From UBA1206 sp045643125 (GTDB lineage Bacteria > Bacillota > Clostridia > Oscillospirales > CAG-382): DNA of 9,651 nt. Each line of letters starts with the position of its first letter. Position 1 is the stretch's first letter. A program made the position numbers and the translations under genes. The DNA lies in NCBI GenBank assembly GCA_045643125.1, contig JAZUKE010000016.1, positions 1 through 9,651 on the forward strand, given 5' to 3'. Below are positions 1-7,108 of this stretch, piece after piece. The notes below the pieces were generated by a model. It was not told where the DNA came from. It searched no databases and saw only the letters and a list, made by a program, of their open reading frames with translations.

Positions 1-135
1 GCACTTTTCAGCCATTACATCCGACTTCTTTCAGACTCCACCTCACGATGGACGCCCTTGTCTTCGTCTAACAGTTCCTACTGCCAAGTCTGTAGCGGAC
101 TTTCACCGCCAAATGAATATGCGTGCCGAGCACAC
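1..135 (-). mobile_element. Group II intron (class C-like), 5' end, partial
   Basis: Read on the minus strand from 135 downward, this begins GTGTG, fitting the group II intron 5' consensus GUGYG, followed by a short G/C-rich stem sequence. GGTGAAAGTCC lies at 107-97. A conserved domain I block at 60-25 starts CAAGGGCGTCC and ends TCTGAAAGAAG. From memory, the order and wording of these blocks match the 5' part of the crystallised Oceanobacillus iheyensis group IIC intron (GTGTGCCCGGC..., GGTGAGAGTCC, CAAGGGTGTCC, ATCTGAAGGAAG). The intron runs off the left edge, so its reverse transcriptase ORF and domains V/VI are not visible. The base just upstream (136) ends the U-tract of an intrinsic terminator in the same orientation, which is the known insertion preference of class C introns. 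Class assignment rests on recalled similarity plus this target site. Confidence 0.87.
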
Positions 136-136
136 T

Positions 137-180
137 AAAAAAGAAGGATTCTTCGGAAATCGAACCGGGAATCCTTCTTT
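137..180 (-). terminator. Intrinsic terminator of the MBL gene; intron target
   Basis: A perfect 12-bp inverted repeat pairs 140-151 (AAAGAAGGATTC on the plus strand) with 169-180 around a 17-nt loop. On the minus strand the second arm runs into six Ts (142-137). The hairpin starts 5 nt after the TAG stop of the MBL gene (186-188), so it is that gene's terminator. The group II intron begins at 135, one base beyond the T-tract. Confidence 0.9.
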
Positions 181-185
181 GATTT

Positions 186-941
186 CTATATTTCTGTTGT
201 CATTCCGTCGAAAGCGAGGTCTACGGGGTATTTCCCGCCGACGAAGGCCACGGCTTTAGCTATCATTTCGTCGGTATTGAACATGACGTATCTGTGATTG
301 ATTATCATCCGGCGCGTTTTCGTCCGTCTGAAAAGCTCCATATTCTGCGCCTTGTCGTACCTGGAGTGAGCCGCTTCGAGAACAAGCAGGTCAACGCCGT
401 CGCCCTCGGTGAGGATCGTCGGGTAATCCGGGAAGTCCGTGGCAAGGTCGCCGCTGAAAAGCACCTTTTTGCCCTCGGCTTCGACAAGAAAGCTGTGCGC
501 GTTTTTGATGTGGCTCACGGGGATCGACGTTATCTTCACGTTTCCGTCGTCAAATATCACGCCGTCCGGGTAGGTCACGAAGTCTATCCGACGTCCGGTG
601 ACACGGTTTTTGCCGTCTTCGTTATCGAAAAGGAAGGTGTTTATCTTTTTGTACGGGAACTCCGGCGGGACGTGGATGTTCACGTGAACGTCATTGTATT
701 GGTCGAAATCCTCGATCTGGTCAATAAATTCCATAAGCCCCATATAATGGTCGCTGTGTGAATGGGTGATGAAGATACCCGCGATATCGGTATATGCCAT
801 TCCGTAGGTTTTCAGCAGCCCCGTTATCGGTGCGCCCGCGTCGATGATATAGTGGCGTCCGCCGACCGTCACGACAGCCGACGAGCAAAATTGATTCTTT
901 TCGCAAAATCCGTGACTTGTTCCGAGAAATGTTATTTTCAT
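186..941 (-). CDS. MBL-fold metallo-hydrolase (RNase Z/PhnP-like)
   Basis: A 251-residue single-domain metallo-beta-lactamase-fold protein. It opens with the typical strand MKITFLGTSHG and carries the di-zinc motif as THSHSDH (His60, His62, Asp64, His65). Later ligand candidates are His144 (PVSHI), Asp165 (LFSGDL) and His216 (INHRY), in the usual order. Length and layout fit small RNase Z-, PhnP- or AtsA-like phosphodiesterase and hydrolase members, but I see no RNase Z exosite arm and the substrate is unknown. No signal peptide is visible, so it is probably cytosolic. The ATG is preceded by GGAGGG three bases upstream. It is monocistronic: promoter at 1005-1033, terminator at 137-180. It is transcribed divergently from the PHP gene, so the two may be co-regulated. 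The fold is secure; the function is not. Confidence 0.9.
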   Translation of the reverse strand: MKITFLGTSHGFCEKNQFCSSAVVTVGGRHYIIDAGAPITGLLKTYGMAYTDIAGIFITHSHSDHYMGLMEFIDQIEDFDQYNDVHVNIHVPPEFPYKKINTFLFDNEDGKNRVTGRRIDFVTYPDGVIFDDGNVKITSIPVSHIKNAHSFLVEAEGKKVLFSGDLATDFPDYPTILTEGDGVDLLVLEAAHSRYDKAQNMELFRRTKTRRMIINHRYVMFNTDEMIAKAVAFVGGKYPVDLAFDGMTTEI

Positions 942-1004
942 ATACCCTCCGATTGTCCTCCGTTTTTATGAAAGTTTCAGAAACCATCAATGATATCTTG
1001 ACAT

Positions 1005-1033
1005 ATTATACCATATTTTTTATCCGAAATCAA
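1005..1033 (-). promoter_or_regulatory. Sigma-A promoter of the MBL gene
   Basis: On the minus strand, TTGATT (1033-1028), a 17-nt spacer, then a perfect TATAAT (1010-1005). The predicted start near 998 gives a leader of about 57 nt, which contains overlapping small palindromes (969-979 TGAAAGTTTCA and 974-984 GTTTCAGAAAC) that could bind a regulator. Confidence 0.8.
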
Positions 1034-1101
1034 CATAATGTATTGTTTTCCCTGCCCGTTTCGGTATGATTTTTCTTTTTGCGGAATGCTCTTTACGGTG
1101 A

Positions 1102-1130
1102 TTGACAAGAAGGAAAAAAGAGAGTAGAAT
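1102..1130 (+). promoter_or_regulatory. Sigma-A promoter of the PHP gene
   Basis: TTGACA (1102-1107), a 17-nt purine-rich spacer, then TAGAAT (1125-1130), one mismatch from consensus. Predicted start near 1137, leader about 38 nt. The sequence AGAAAACGCTT (1134-1144), a possible half of a LacI-family operator, overlaps the expected start site. I see no convincing separate promoter ahead of the downstream alpha-galactosidase gene, so this one may serve both. Confidence 0.82.
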
Positions 1131-1174
1131 ACAAGAAAACGCTTGCCCGCACGACGCGGACAGAGAGGAACACA

Positions 1175-2218
1175 ATGAAACAGTATCTTCTTCCCGAAAA
1201 CGGGAATTTTTACAAAGCGAATCTGCACTGCCATACCGTCATTTCCGACGGAGAAGCGACACCCGAACAGGTGAAAGAGATCTACAAAAGACACGGTTAC
1301 TCCGTCGTCGCTTTCACGGATCACAACGTGCAGGTGCCTCACCCCGAACTGCGCGACCCGGATTTTCTGCCGCTGACCGGTACCGAATACAACCTAAACG
1401 CACCCGGCTACCCCGGAAAGATACGCGAGGTCAAGACCTGCCACCTCTGCTTTATCGCTACCCGCGACGATATCCCATATCAGGTCTGTTATACCGATTC
1501 CTACGTCCGCCACGGCAGCGCGAGGAACTATATTCCGCAGTCGCAGATCGATCCGAATGAGCCGGACTTTCCGCGCGAACACACCCCGGAATGTGTCAAC
1601 AGAATGATAAAAGCGGGAGTTGATGCCGGATATTTCGTCATCTACAACCATCCGACGTGGTCGCAGGAGAATTACGGCGACTATATGAACTACCACGGTA
1701 TGCACGCTATGGAGATATATAACCACGGCTGCTTCGTCTCCGGTTTTGACGAATACAACAGCCGAGTTTATGACGATATGCTCAAGGGAGGCGAAAAGAT
1801 CTTCTGCGTTGCCGCCGACGACAATCACAACGAGTACCCGGAGGGCGATACGCAATTCGACTCCTGCGGAGGCTGGGTGATGATAAAGGCGGATGAGCTG
1901 GAGTACAACACCATCGGAAAAGCTCTGCTCGACGGCAATTTCTATGCTTCGACCGGCCCCGATATCAATGCGCTGTGGTTTGACGGAGTAAAACTGCATA
2001 TCGAATGTTCAGACGCGGAAAGCGTCAGCCTCATATACGGCGTAAAAAAGGCAAACCGTCACGCAGTCCCGGATGGCGGAGAACCCATCACTTCGACCGA
2101 TTTTGAAATAAACCCGAATTATCGGTGGTTCCGCGTACACGTCGATGACGGTCACGGACACTTTGCCGACACACGCGCATACTATATGAGCGAGCTTGAT
2201 TTCGGCAAGACGGAATAA
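1175..2218 (+). CDS. PHP-domain metal-dependent phosphoesterase
   Basis: A 347-residue protein whose first ~220 residues form a PHP (polymerase and histidinol phosphatase) domain. Motif I is NLHCHT...SDG (His18, His20, Asp25) and motif II is FTDHN (Asp49, His50). Further metal-ligand candidates follow in order: Glu71 (GTEYN), His90 (CHLCF), His159 (YNHPTW), and Asp216/His218 (ADDNHN). These sit where stand-alone PHP phosphoesterases bind two or three metals. Residues ~221-347 look like a beta-rich C-terminal domain, as in other PHP proteins from carbohydrate loci. The family hydrolyses phosphate mono- or diesters; the substrate here is unknown. The ATG has AGAGAGGA at good spacing. No signal peptide or membrane segment is seen. 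It is followed after a 96-nt spacer by the alpha-galactosidase gene on the same strand, suggesting co-transcription and a possible role in sugar-phosphate handling (inference). Confidence 0.88.
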   Translation: MKQYLLPENGNFYKANLHCHTVISDGEATPEQVKEIYKRHGYSVVAFTDHNVQVPHPELRDPDFLPLTGTEYNLNAPGYPGKIREVKTCHLCFIATRDDIPYQVCYTDSYVRHGSARNYIPQSQIDPNEPDFPREHTPECVNRMIKAGVDAGYFVIYNHPTWSQENYGDYMNYHGMHAMEIYNHGCFVSGFDEYNSRVYDDMLKGGEKIFCVAADDNHNEYPEGDTQFDSCGGWVMIKADELEYNTIGKALLDGNFYASTGPDINALWFDGVKLHIECSDAESVSLIYGVKKANRHAVPDGGEPITSTDFEINPNYRWFRVHVDDGHGHFADTRAYYMSELDFGKTE

Positions 2219-2239
2219 ATTGATTATGTGTATGACGTT

Positions 2240-2283
2240 TTCATTGAAAAGTTGCTTTGTACATAAGACAAGTTTTCAATGAA
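2240..2283 (+). repeat. Hairpin between PHP and alpha-galactosidase genes
   Basis: TTCATTGAAAAGTTG (2240-2254) pairs with CAAGTTTTCAATGAA (2269-2283), a 15-position stem with one internal G-G mismatch and a 14-nt loop. No T-tract follows, so it is a weak terminator candidate. It could stabilise mRNA ends, mark a processing site, or bind a dimeric regulator. It ends about 17 nt before the Shine-Dalgarno of the next gene. Confidence 0.7.
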
Positions 2284-2314
2284 GCTTTAATTCGAATTTT
2301 AAGGTGACTTGATT

Positions 2315-4270
2315 ATGATACTGCACGCGAAAAAATCAGATATGGAGCTTCAGGCAAAACTGCCTTTTTCCGTTCATCCGTCCGCTCTCCCAATTTCTTA
2401 CAGAATAAACGGCGTTGAATACCGCGGGATCCCGGATGATTTTTCTCCGAAAACAGAACGCTTTTCCGTTGACTCGAATATCACGCGGTTCGTCTTTTCG
2501 GGCAAAAGCCCGGACGGAGTGACCGTGTCCGCCGAAGCGATAGGTTACCGCGATTTCCCCGTATACGAATGGACGGCGTGGTTCTCGAACGATCAAAGCG
2601 AAAACACACCGATAGTTTCCGATATCCGCATTACTTCTCACTTCACGGGAAAGTCTCCCGTTCTGTATCATTCAAACGGCGATGACCTTACCGAAGACGG
2701 GTACGAGACGTTCAGAACGCCCATAACCGAAACGATATCGCTTTGCTCCGAAAACGGACTTCCCAACTACAAAGCTTTTCCCTATATGCGGCTTTGCTTT
2801 GAAGATTGGTTCGTGAATATCGCTCTCGGATGGAGCGGCGGCTGGTACGCTTCTTACGTTCCCGAAGACGGCGGAGTTTCCGTTTCGGTCGGGCAGAAGC
2901 GATGCCATTTTACGATATATCCCGGTGAAACTATGAGAACGCCCCGCGTTACCTTTATGGCGGCAGGCGAAAGCGAGGACAACGCCCGTAATCTGTGGAG
3001 AAAATGGTATTTTGCCCACATTCTTCCGAAAGAAGACGGCGTGAACGTACCGCCCAAAATGTGTATGCATGTTGTCGGTGTCGGCGGCGCGGAATTCACC
3101 GGCGCGACGACGGAGGTCCAGCTTGAAGGACTGCACAATTATATAAACGCCGGATTGAAGCCCGATATCTGGTGGATGGATGCCGGCTGGTACAAATGCG
3201 ATCACGACTGGTATGCGAACGTGGGGAATTGGGACTGCGACCGCGAACGCTTCCCCAACGGATTGGAAGAAATAGGCAAGGCGTGCGAAGACAACGGCGT
3301 TCGGTTTCTTGTTTGGTTCGAGCCGGAACGTGTCAGAGAAAATACATATATTTTCAAAGAGCATCCCGAATGGCTGCTTCGCTGCCCCTCTTCGGAAAAT
3401 TATCTGTTCAACCTCGGGTCCCCCGATGCGCGCAAATGGTTGTCGGAATATATAAACGAAAAAATAGACGAGTATCATATCCGCGTCTACCGTCAGGACT
3501 TCAATTTTGAACCTCTGCCGTTCTGGATCCAAAACGAAACGCCCGACAGAGTCGGAGCTATGGAAAACCTCCACGTTCAGGGATATCTTGCGTATTGGGA
3601 TTCGCTCATCGACCGTCACACCGGACTTTGGATAGATTCCTGTGCCGGAGGCGGCAGACGAAACGATCTTGACTCTATGCGCCGTGCCGTCACGCTCCAT
3701 TATACCGACATAGGCTACGGCAATCACCTTATCAAGCAGAAGCAGCACCGTCTTATGTTTGAGTGGATACCTTATTTCCGCGCACATAACAAAAATTGGG
3801 ACAACCCCGACGGCACTTACGGGCAGACGAATCATCCGGGCGACGAGTTCTCGTTCCACAATGCGCTGACTCCCGCCCTTACCAATACGCTGTTTTACAA
3901 AGACAGCAAAGAAAAATTCCGTATTTCCCGAAAAATGGTGCCGATATGGAGGCGCGCTGCCGAAATCGAATTGAGAAGCGACTACTATCCGCTCACCGAA
4001 TGCAGAAAGGACGCTCACGATTGGTTTGCAATGCAGTTCGACGATCCCGAAAAAGGCGACGGCTTCGTGCAGGTCATCCGCAACACGCTCGTTGAAGAGG
4101 ACACTTACGTTCTGAAAATGAAAGCGGTGCGGAAAAATGCGCTTTATCGCTTCGAAAATACGGAAAGCGGCGACGTTATGCAGTATACGGGCGAACGCCT
4201 GACCGAAGGCATCCCACTCAAGCTTTCACCCAGAACGGGGCAGGTCTGGTTTTATCGCACAGATGAATAA
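2315..4270 (+). CDS. GH36-type alpha-galactosidase
   Basis: A 651-residue glycoside hydrolase of the GH36/melibiase type. Residues ~1-250 form a beta-sandwich-like N-terminal region, ~255-560 the TIM barrel and ~565-651 a short C-terminal beta domain. Barrel landmarks are IWWMDAGWY, FLVWFEPERV, YRQDFN, DSCAGGGRRND and HYTDIGYG. By alignment to recalled GH36 motifs, Asp395 (RQDFN) is the nucleophile and Asp465 (HYTD) the acid/base, 70 residues apart as in characterised enzymes. The classical KWD signature reads RQD here, so the substrate may differ from plain alpha-1,6-galactosides; an alpha-N-acetylgalactosaminidase or another alpha-galactoside specificity is possible. It is shorter than typical GH36 enzymes (~700-750). 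I chose ATG 2315 over the in-frame TTG 2309 because AAGGTGA (2301-2307) is correctly spaced only for the ATG. No signal peptide, so it probably acts on imported oligosaccharides. Confidence 0.9.
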   Translation: MILHAKKSDMELQAKLPFSVHPSALPISYRINGVEYRGIPDDFSPKTERFSVDSNITRFVFSGKSPDGVTVSAEAIGYRDFPVYEWTAWFSNDQSENTPIVSDIRITSHFTGKSPVLYHSNGDDLTEDGYETFRTPITETISLCSENGLPNYKAFPYMRLCFEDWFVNIALGWSGGWYASYVPEDGGVSVSVGQKRCHFTIYPGETMRTPRVTFMAAGESEDNARNLWRKWYFAHILPKEDGVNVPPKMCMHVVGVGGAEFTGATTEVQLEGLHNYINAGLKPDIWWMDAGWYKCDHDWYANVGNWDCDRERFPNGLEEIGKACEDNGVRFLVWFEPERVRENTYIFKEHPEWLLRCPSSENYLFNLGSPDARKWLSEYINEKIDEYHIRVYRQDFNFEPLPFWIQNETPDRVGAMENLHVQGYLAYWDSLIDRHTGLWIDSCAGGGRRNDLDSMRRAVTLHYTDIGYGNHLIKQKQHRLMFEWIPYFRAHNKNWDNPDGTYGQTNHPGDEFSFHNALTPALTNTLFYKDSKEKFRISRKMVPIWRRAAEIELRSDYYPLTECRKDAHDWFAMQFDDPEKGDGFVQVIRNTLVEEDTYVLKMKAVRKNALYRFENTESGDVMQYTGERLTEGIPLKLSPRTGQVWFYRTDE

Positions 4271-4318
4271 TGAAAAAGGGACTGCCGCATTCAGCGCAGA
4301 ACGAAAAACGAAGGAATC

Positions 4319-4378
4319 AAAAAAGAATGGCTTTACGGAAGCGCAAGCATTTTGAACCGTAAAGCCGTTATTCTTTTT
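4319..4378. terminator. Bidirectional terminator, convergent genes
   Basis: GGCTTTACGG (4329-4338) pairs perfectly with CCGTAAAGCC (4357-4366). Flanking AAAAAGAAT (4320-4328) can also pair with ATTCTTTTT (4370-4378) across a 3-nt bulge. T-rich tails follow on both strands, so it can end the alpha-galactosidase transcript (48 nt after its stop) and also stop minus-strand transcription from the nucleoside hydrolase/MBL operon. The loop contains a small GC-GCAA-GC tetraloop hairpin (4341-4348). Confidence 0.85.
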
Positions 4379-4407
4379 ATGGAAAGATTGATTTTATATG
4401 TTTTTCT

Positions 4408-4469
4408 AAGCGTTTTTTCGCCCTCTCGGAGTATTGTTATATACCTTCGGGGCGAAGAAAACGCTTTCT
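4408..4469. repeat. Long inverted repeat after the MBL operon
   Basis: AAGCGTTTTTTCGCCC (4408-4423) pairs with 4450-4466, which reads GGGCGAAGAAAACGCTT, with one bulged G. The 26-nt loop includes the small hairpin-forming stretch CTTCGGGGCGAAG. It lies 24 nt past the TGA of the minus-strand MBL gene, so on that strand it would be the first hairpin in the 3' end, but it lacks a clear U-tract. The right arm overlaps the near-perfect palindrome AGAAAACGCTTTCT (4456-4469), which resembles a LacI-family operator. It may be an mRNA 3'-end stabiliser; true termination is more likely at 4319-4378. Confidence 0.65.
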
Positions 4470-4492
4470 GCATCTGAATGCAACAGCCCCTA

Positions 4493-5986
4493 TCAGTTTT
4501 CTTTATCCGTATCGTACGGCAGCACGAACGACGTCGATCCCGTATACGATGGAACAACTTTTTTCACGCTCGGAAGGCGGCGCCAGACATAGTTTCCGTG
4601 AGCCATATTGTCAAAGCGCTTGTCGTATCCTTCCATAACCGGATAAAGCACGAGCTTCGGCTGACACAGCGTGTAGAATTCATCGGAAGCGCCGTGATAA
4701 CCGTGGTGTGCGATCTGAAGAATGTCGCATCGCAGATCGTTTCCGAATCTGCCGCAGATTATGTCAGCGGAATCCGCTTCGATATCCGCGGGGAAAAGTA
4801 TGGTTTGCCCGCAGACGGTAATGCGTATCACCGTCGATGCGTTGTTGAGGGATTTTATGTAAAACGGGTTATTGAAAGCGTCCTGCGCCGAAAAAAGCAC
4901 GTCGACCGTACAGCCCGGGAGAAGCCATCTCTGACCGGCAAACGGCTTCACAAACCTGCATCCCGCAAAGCTGTCGGCAAAAGCGCGTATGTCCCAATGC
5001 CAAACGGTGTCGCTGTTTTTGAGATAATCGCTTTGCGTTGGCGAAAAAACTATCCTTTCAACCTTCACTCTGTCCGCCTTATTTGCGGCAAAGCCGCGAA
5101 GCGTGTTGTAGTGATCGTCGTGTCCGTGCGTGATGAGCCAGACGCGGATGATTATGCCATCCGGACGGACGTTAAGACGTTCAAGAGACTCAAAAAGATC
5201 GTCTTCTTCGCCGTTGTTGTTGAAACCGCCGTCGATGACGAAGAAGCTCCCGTCGGAAAGGCGGAGAAAATAGCTCATCCCCATTCCTCCGTTGGACGCG
5301 CTCGGATGCCCCTGCCACAGTATGGGTTTGCAGACGTTTCCGTCACCCGTGACGGATATGTCCGTATAAGTACAGTCGCCGCCTATGACCGACGCGCACC
5401 TTGAAGCGCGGCTGTAATAAGCGTAAATCATTCTGTTTTCGCCGTTTTTCAACAAAATACAGCGGTTCCCGCCGGATTCGGTTTCTTTTTCGGGAGTGTA
5501 TCCGCAGTTTTCGGTCAAAGCGATGTACGAATCGAATTCGCAGTCGGCTGTCCCTTCAACGATGAATCCGTAGTTGCCGTCAGCGTGATCGAACGCGCCG
5601 ACGTATCTGCCGCCGCGGTAGTTCGGTATGTCTGTCGGGAACGAGCTTACCCTGCACCTGCAAGGCTCGTCAAAGACAGGTATAACGCCGTTTCCGTGCT
5701 TTGCCGAAAGCTCCAGACTGTCAAGTGCCTCTTTTACACCGCGGTACGAATGTGACGCGATATACGTTTTCCCTTCGTAAGTGAAAACGGCGTATTCGTT
5801 CCATTCGAGCGTCAGCAGAAATTCCGATAACGGAAGAAAACCGTACACGTCCGGGAGTATGACTATATCGGAAGAAAGCTTTTCGGCGTTTTCTTCGCCG
5901 ATCCCGGAAGCGATGCGGAAAACGGCTTCTTCCTTCATTTTGTCAAGTATTCTTACGATATCTTCCTTTAATATCTCTTTATACAT
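4493..5986 (-). CDS. MBL-fold hydrolase, ComEC-like, novel N-terminus
   Basis: A 497-residue protein with two parts. Residues ~220-497 are an MBL domain of the ComEC/Rec2-like type: SYFLRLSDGSFFVIDGG, the metal motif THGHDDH (His287, His289, Asp291, His292), LFPADIEADS (Asp401) and IAHHGYHGAS (His427/His428). Residues 1-~215 match no domain I recognise; they contain several Cys (109, 111, 149, 161, 176, 197, 205) and a tyrosine/glycine-rich stretch. Unlike ComEC there are no transmembrane helices, and no signal peptide is visible, so it is probably a soluble hydrolase. Related domains cleave phosphodiesters or nucleic acids, but the substrate is unknown. It starts 14 nt after the nucleoside hydrolase stop, with AAAGGA directly after that stop codon, so the two are translationally linked. 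A nucleotide-related role is a reasonable inference. Confidence 0.85.
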   Translation of the reverse strand: MYKEILKEDIVRILDKMKEEAVFRIASGIGEENAEKLSSDIVILPDVYGFLPLSEFLLTLEWNEYAVFTYEGKTYIASHSYRGVKEALDSLELSAKHGNGVIPVFDEPCRCRVSSFPTDIPNYRGGRYVGAFDHADGNYGFIVEGTADCEFDSYIALTENCGYTPEKETESGGNRCILLKNGENRMIYAYYSRASRCASVIGGDCTYTDISVTGDGNVCKPILWQGHPSASNGGMGMSYFLRLSDGSFFVIDGGFNNNGEEDDLFESLERLNVRPDGIIIRVWLITHGHDDHYNTLRGFAANKADRVKVERIVFSPTQSDYLKNSDTVWHWDIRAFADSFAGCRFVKPFAGQRWLLPGCTVDVLFSAQDAFNNPFYIKSLNNASTVIRITVCGQTILFPADIEADSADIICGRFGNDLRCDILQIAHHGYHGASDEFYTLCQPKLVLYPVMEGYDKRFDNMAHGNYVWRRLPSVKKVVPSYTGSTSFVLPYDTDKEN

Positions 5987-6000
5987 TGTCTACGTCCTTT

Positions 6001-6963
6001 TTACCTGTCGTTCAGACGGCGCAGTTTTTCGTCGATCGCTTTTCCTACCTCTTCGCGCGTCACGGCGCACTCGATAAGACAATGGCTGCCGCCGTGCGAC
6101 GCATCGAAATACGAAATTCCGTTTTCGTCAATGGTGATCTTGCCGCGTACCGTTTTGTAAAAATACGGCAGCGCGCCGTAAAGGGCGTAATACGCAGTCG
6201 CAGGATCCCACGAATGGTGCCCGTGCTTGCAGCAGCCGTAGACCTGCATACAGTATGAATCGGGCGTTTCGCCTTTTCCGGCGTCGAATATCGGCTGACC
6301 GGAATACAGATTGAATCCAAGCTCGAACGGCGAGCAGGTTATGGGGACGGGGCAGGTGTCAAACATTTTTCTTGCCGCCGGTATGTCGCAGAAAATATTC
6401 CACTCGCACACGGGTTTCAGCGTGCCGTCCTCCGTTATCGCGTCAGGCTGGGGATTTCTGGCATCCTGGTGACGGAAGCTGCACCCCATTACGGCGATCT
6501 CTTTTACCGAGCGTTTCATAAGCTCTTTTCCGTCAAGCGGAGAAATGTCGTCCGGTGCGCTTTCGATGAGGGACGCGATGTTTGTCATCGAGCCGACAAC
6601 GACGAGCGTCACGTTTTCGTTTTCCGCAAGGAGACGGCGAAGCAGACGCACCGCGTCGGTAACGTCTTCGTATTTCGGGGTGTCTTCTCTGCCGAACTTT
6701 TCAACAACGGGGAAAGCGTAAGAACCGCGGTACTCCTTTCTTCCCTGCGGTATGGGCATCCGCCCTATCGGAATGTTCTCGTAGCCGTATTGACGGAGTA
6801 TCTCGTATATACATCCGCAGGCGGCAAAGCAGAAATACGAATAAGTTATGCCTATCAGCTCACATTCACCCGCTTTTGCTGCGGAAAGAAGAAGGTCGAG
6901 CGCGATGACGTCGTCGCAGTCACTGCCGAGATCGGTGTCGAAAATTATTTTTTTTGCTTCCAT
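6001..6963 (-). CDS. Nucleoside hydrolase (IUNH-like family)
   Basis: A 320-residue inosine-uridine-preferring nucleoside hydrolase family member, a calcium-dependent enzyme class that splits the N-glycosidic bond of nucleosides to base plus ribose. The N-terminal metal motif reads FDTDLGSDCDD (Asp9, Asp11, Asp15, Asp17, Asp18), the variant with extra residues compared with classical DTDPGIDD. Other family landmarks are VVVGSMTNIASLI (118-133), AVMGCSF (157-163), EWNIFCD (187-193; Glu187, Asn189) and HHSWDPATAYY (His250, Asp253). Length fits the family. The ATG at 6963 is chosen because GGAG sits 7 nt upstream; in-frame extensions upstream run into the predicted promoter. It is the first gene of an operon with the downstream MBL gene. 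Substrate preference cannot be read, and some family members act on other ribosides. Confidence 0.9.
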   Translation of the reverse strand: MEAKKIIFDTDLGSDCDDVIALDLLLSAAKAGECELIGITYSYFCFAACGCIYEILRQYGYENIPIGRMPIPQGRKEYRGSYAFPVVEKFGREDTPKYEDVTDAVRLLRRLLAENENVTLVVVGSMTNIASLIESAPDDISPLDGKELMKRSVKEIAVMGCSFRHQDARNPQPDAITEDGTLKPVCEWNIFCDIPAARKMFDTCPVPITCSPFELGFNLYSGQPIFDAGKGETPDSYCMQVYGCCKHGHHSWDPATAYYALYGALPYFYKTVRGKITIDENGISYFDASHGGSHCLIECAVTREEVGKAIDEKLRRLNDR

Positions 6964-7024
6964 AGTAAACTCCTTCAACTTATTGCGTTCCGTATTCATT
7001 TTACACATCATTTCATTATGTTTA

Positions 7025-7053
7025 AGGATATTACGCCGAATGTAATTTGTCAA
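7025..7053 (-). promoter_or_regulatory. Promoter of the nucleoside hydrolase operon
   Basis: On the minus strand, perfect TTGACA (7053-7048), a 17-nt spacer and TATCCT (7030-7025). The weak -10 with a perfect -35 suits an activated promoter. Leader about 55 nt to the ATG at 6963. Two direct repeats lie just upstream (7061-7076 and 7093-7108). Confidence 0.62.
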
Positions 7054-7060
7054 CCGATTT

Positions 7061-7108
7061 TTACATTTTTTCGGACATATATTTTGCGTTTTTCACACTT
7101 TTTCGGAC
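7061..7108 (-). promoter_or_regulatory. Paired direct repeats upstream of the promoter
   Basis: On the minus strand GTCCGAAAAARTGTRA occurs twice, at 7108-7093 and 7076-7061. The two 16-mers match at 14 of 16 positions and are spaced 32 bp, about three helical turns. The nearer copy ends 7 bp above the -35 box. Position and phasing fit an activator-binding site; the regulator is unknown and not encoded in this window. Confidence 0.55.

Noticed and set aside
998..1026. Plus-strand TTGACA (998-1003) as a PHP promoter
   Set aside because: The matching -10 would be TATCCG, and a far better promoter lies at 1102-1130; this stretch is the -10 region of the minus-strand promoter.
2672..4018. 448-codon open frame on the minus strand, antisense to the GH36 gene
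   Set aside because: It is the complement of a clear GH36 gene, has no family motifs and no ribosome binding site; long antisense frames are common at this GC content.
4478..5404. 308-codon plus-strand frame opposite the ComEC-like MBL gene
   Set aside because: No recognisable domain; the opposite strand carries the full metal motif set and a good start.
6964..7053. N-terminal extension of the nucleoside hydrolase from TTG 7053
   Set aside because: That TTG is part of the -35 box, and the family motif starts right after ATG 6963, which has GGAG at good spacing.
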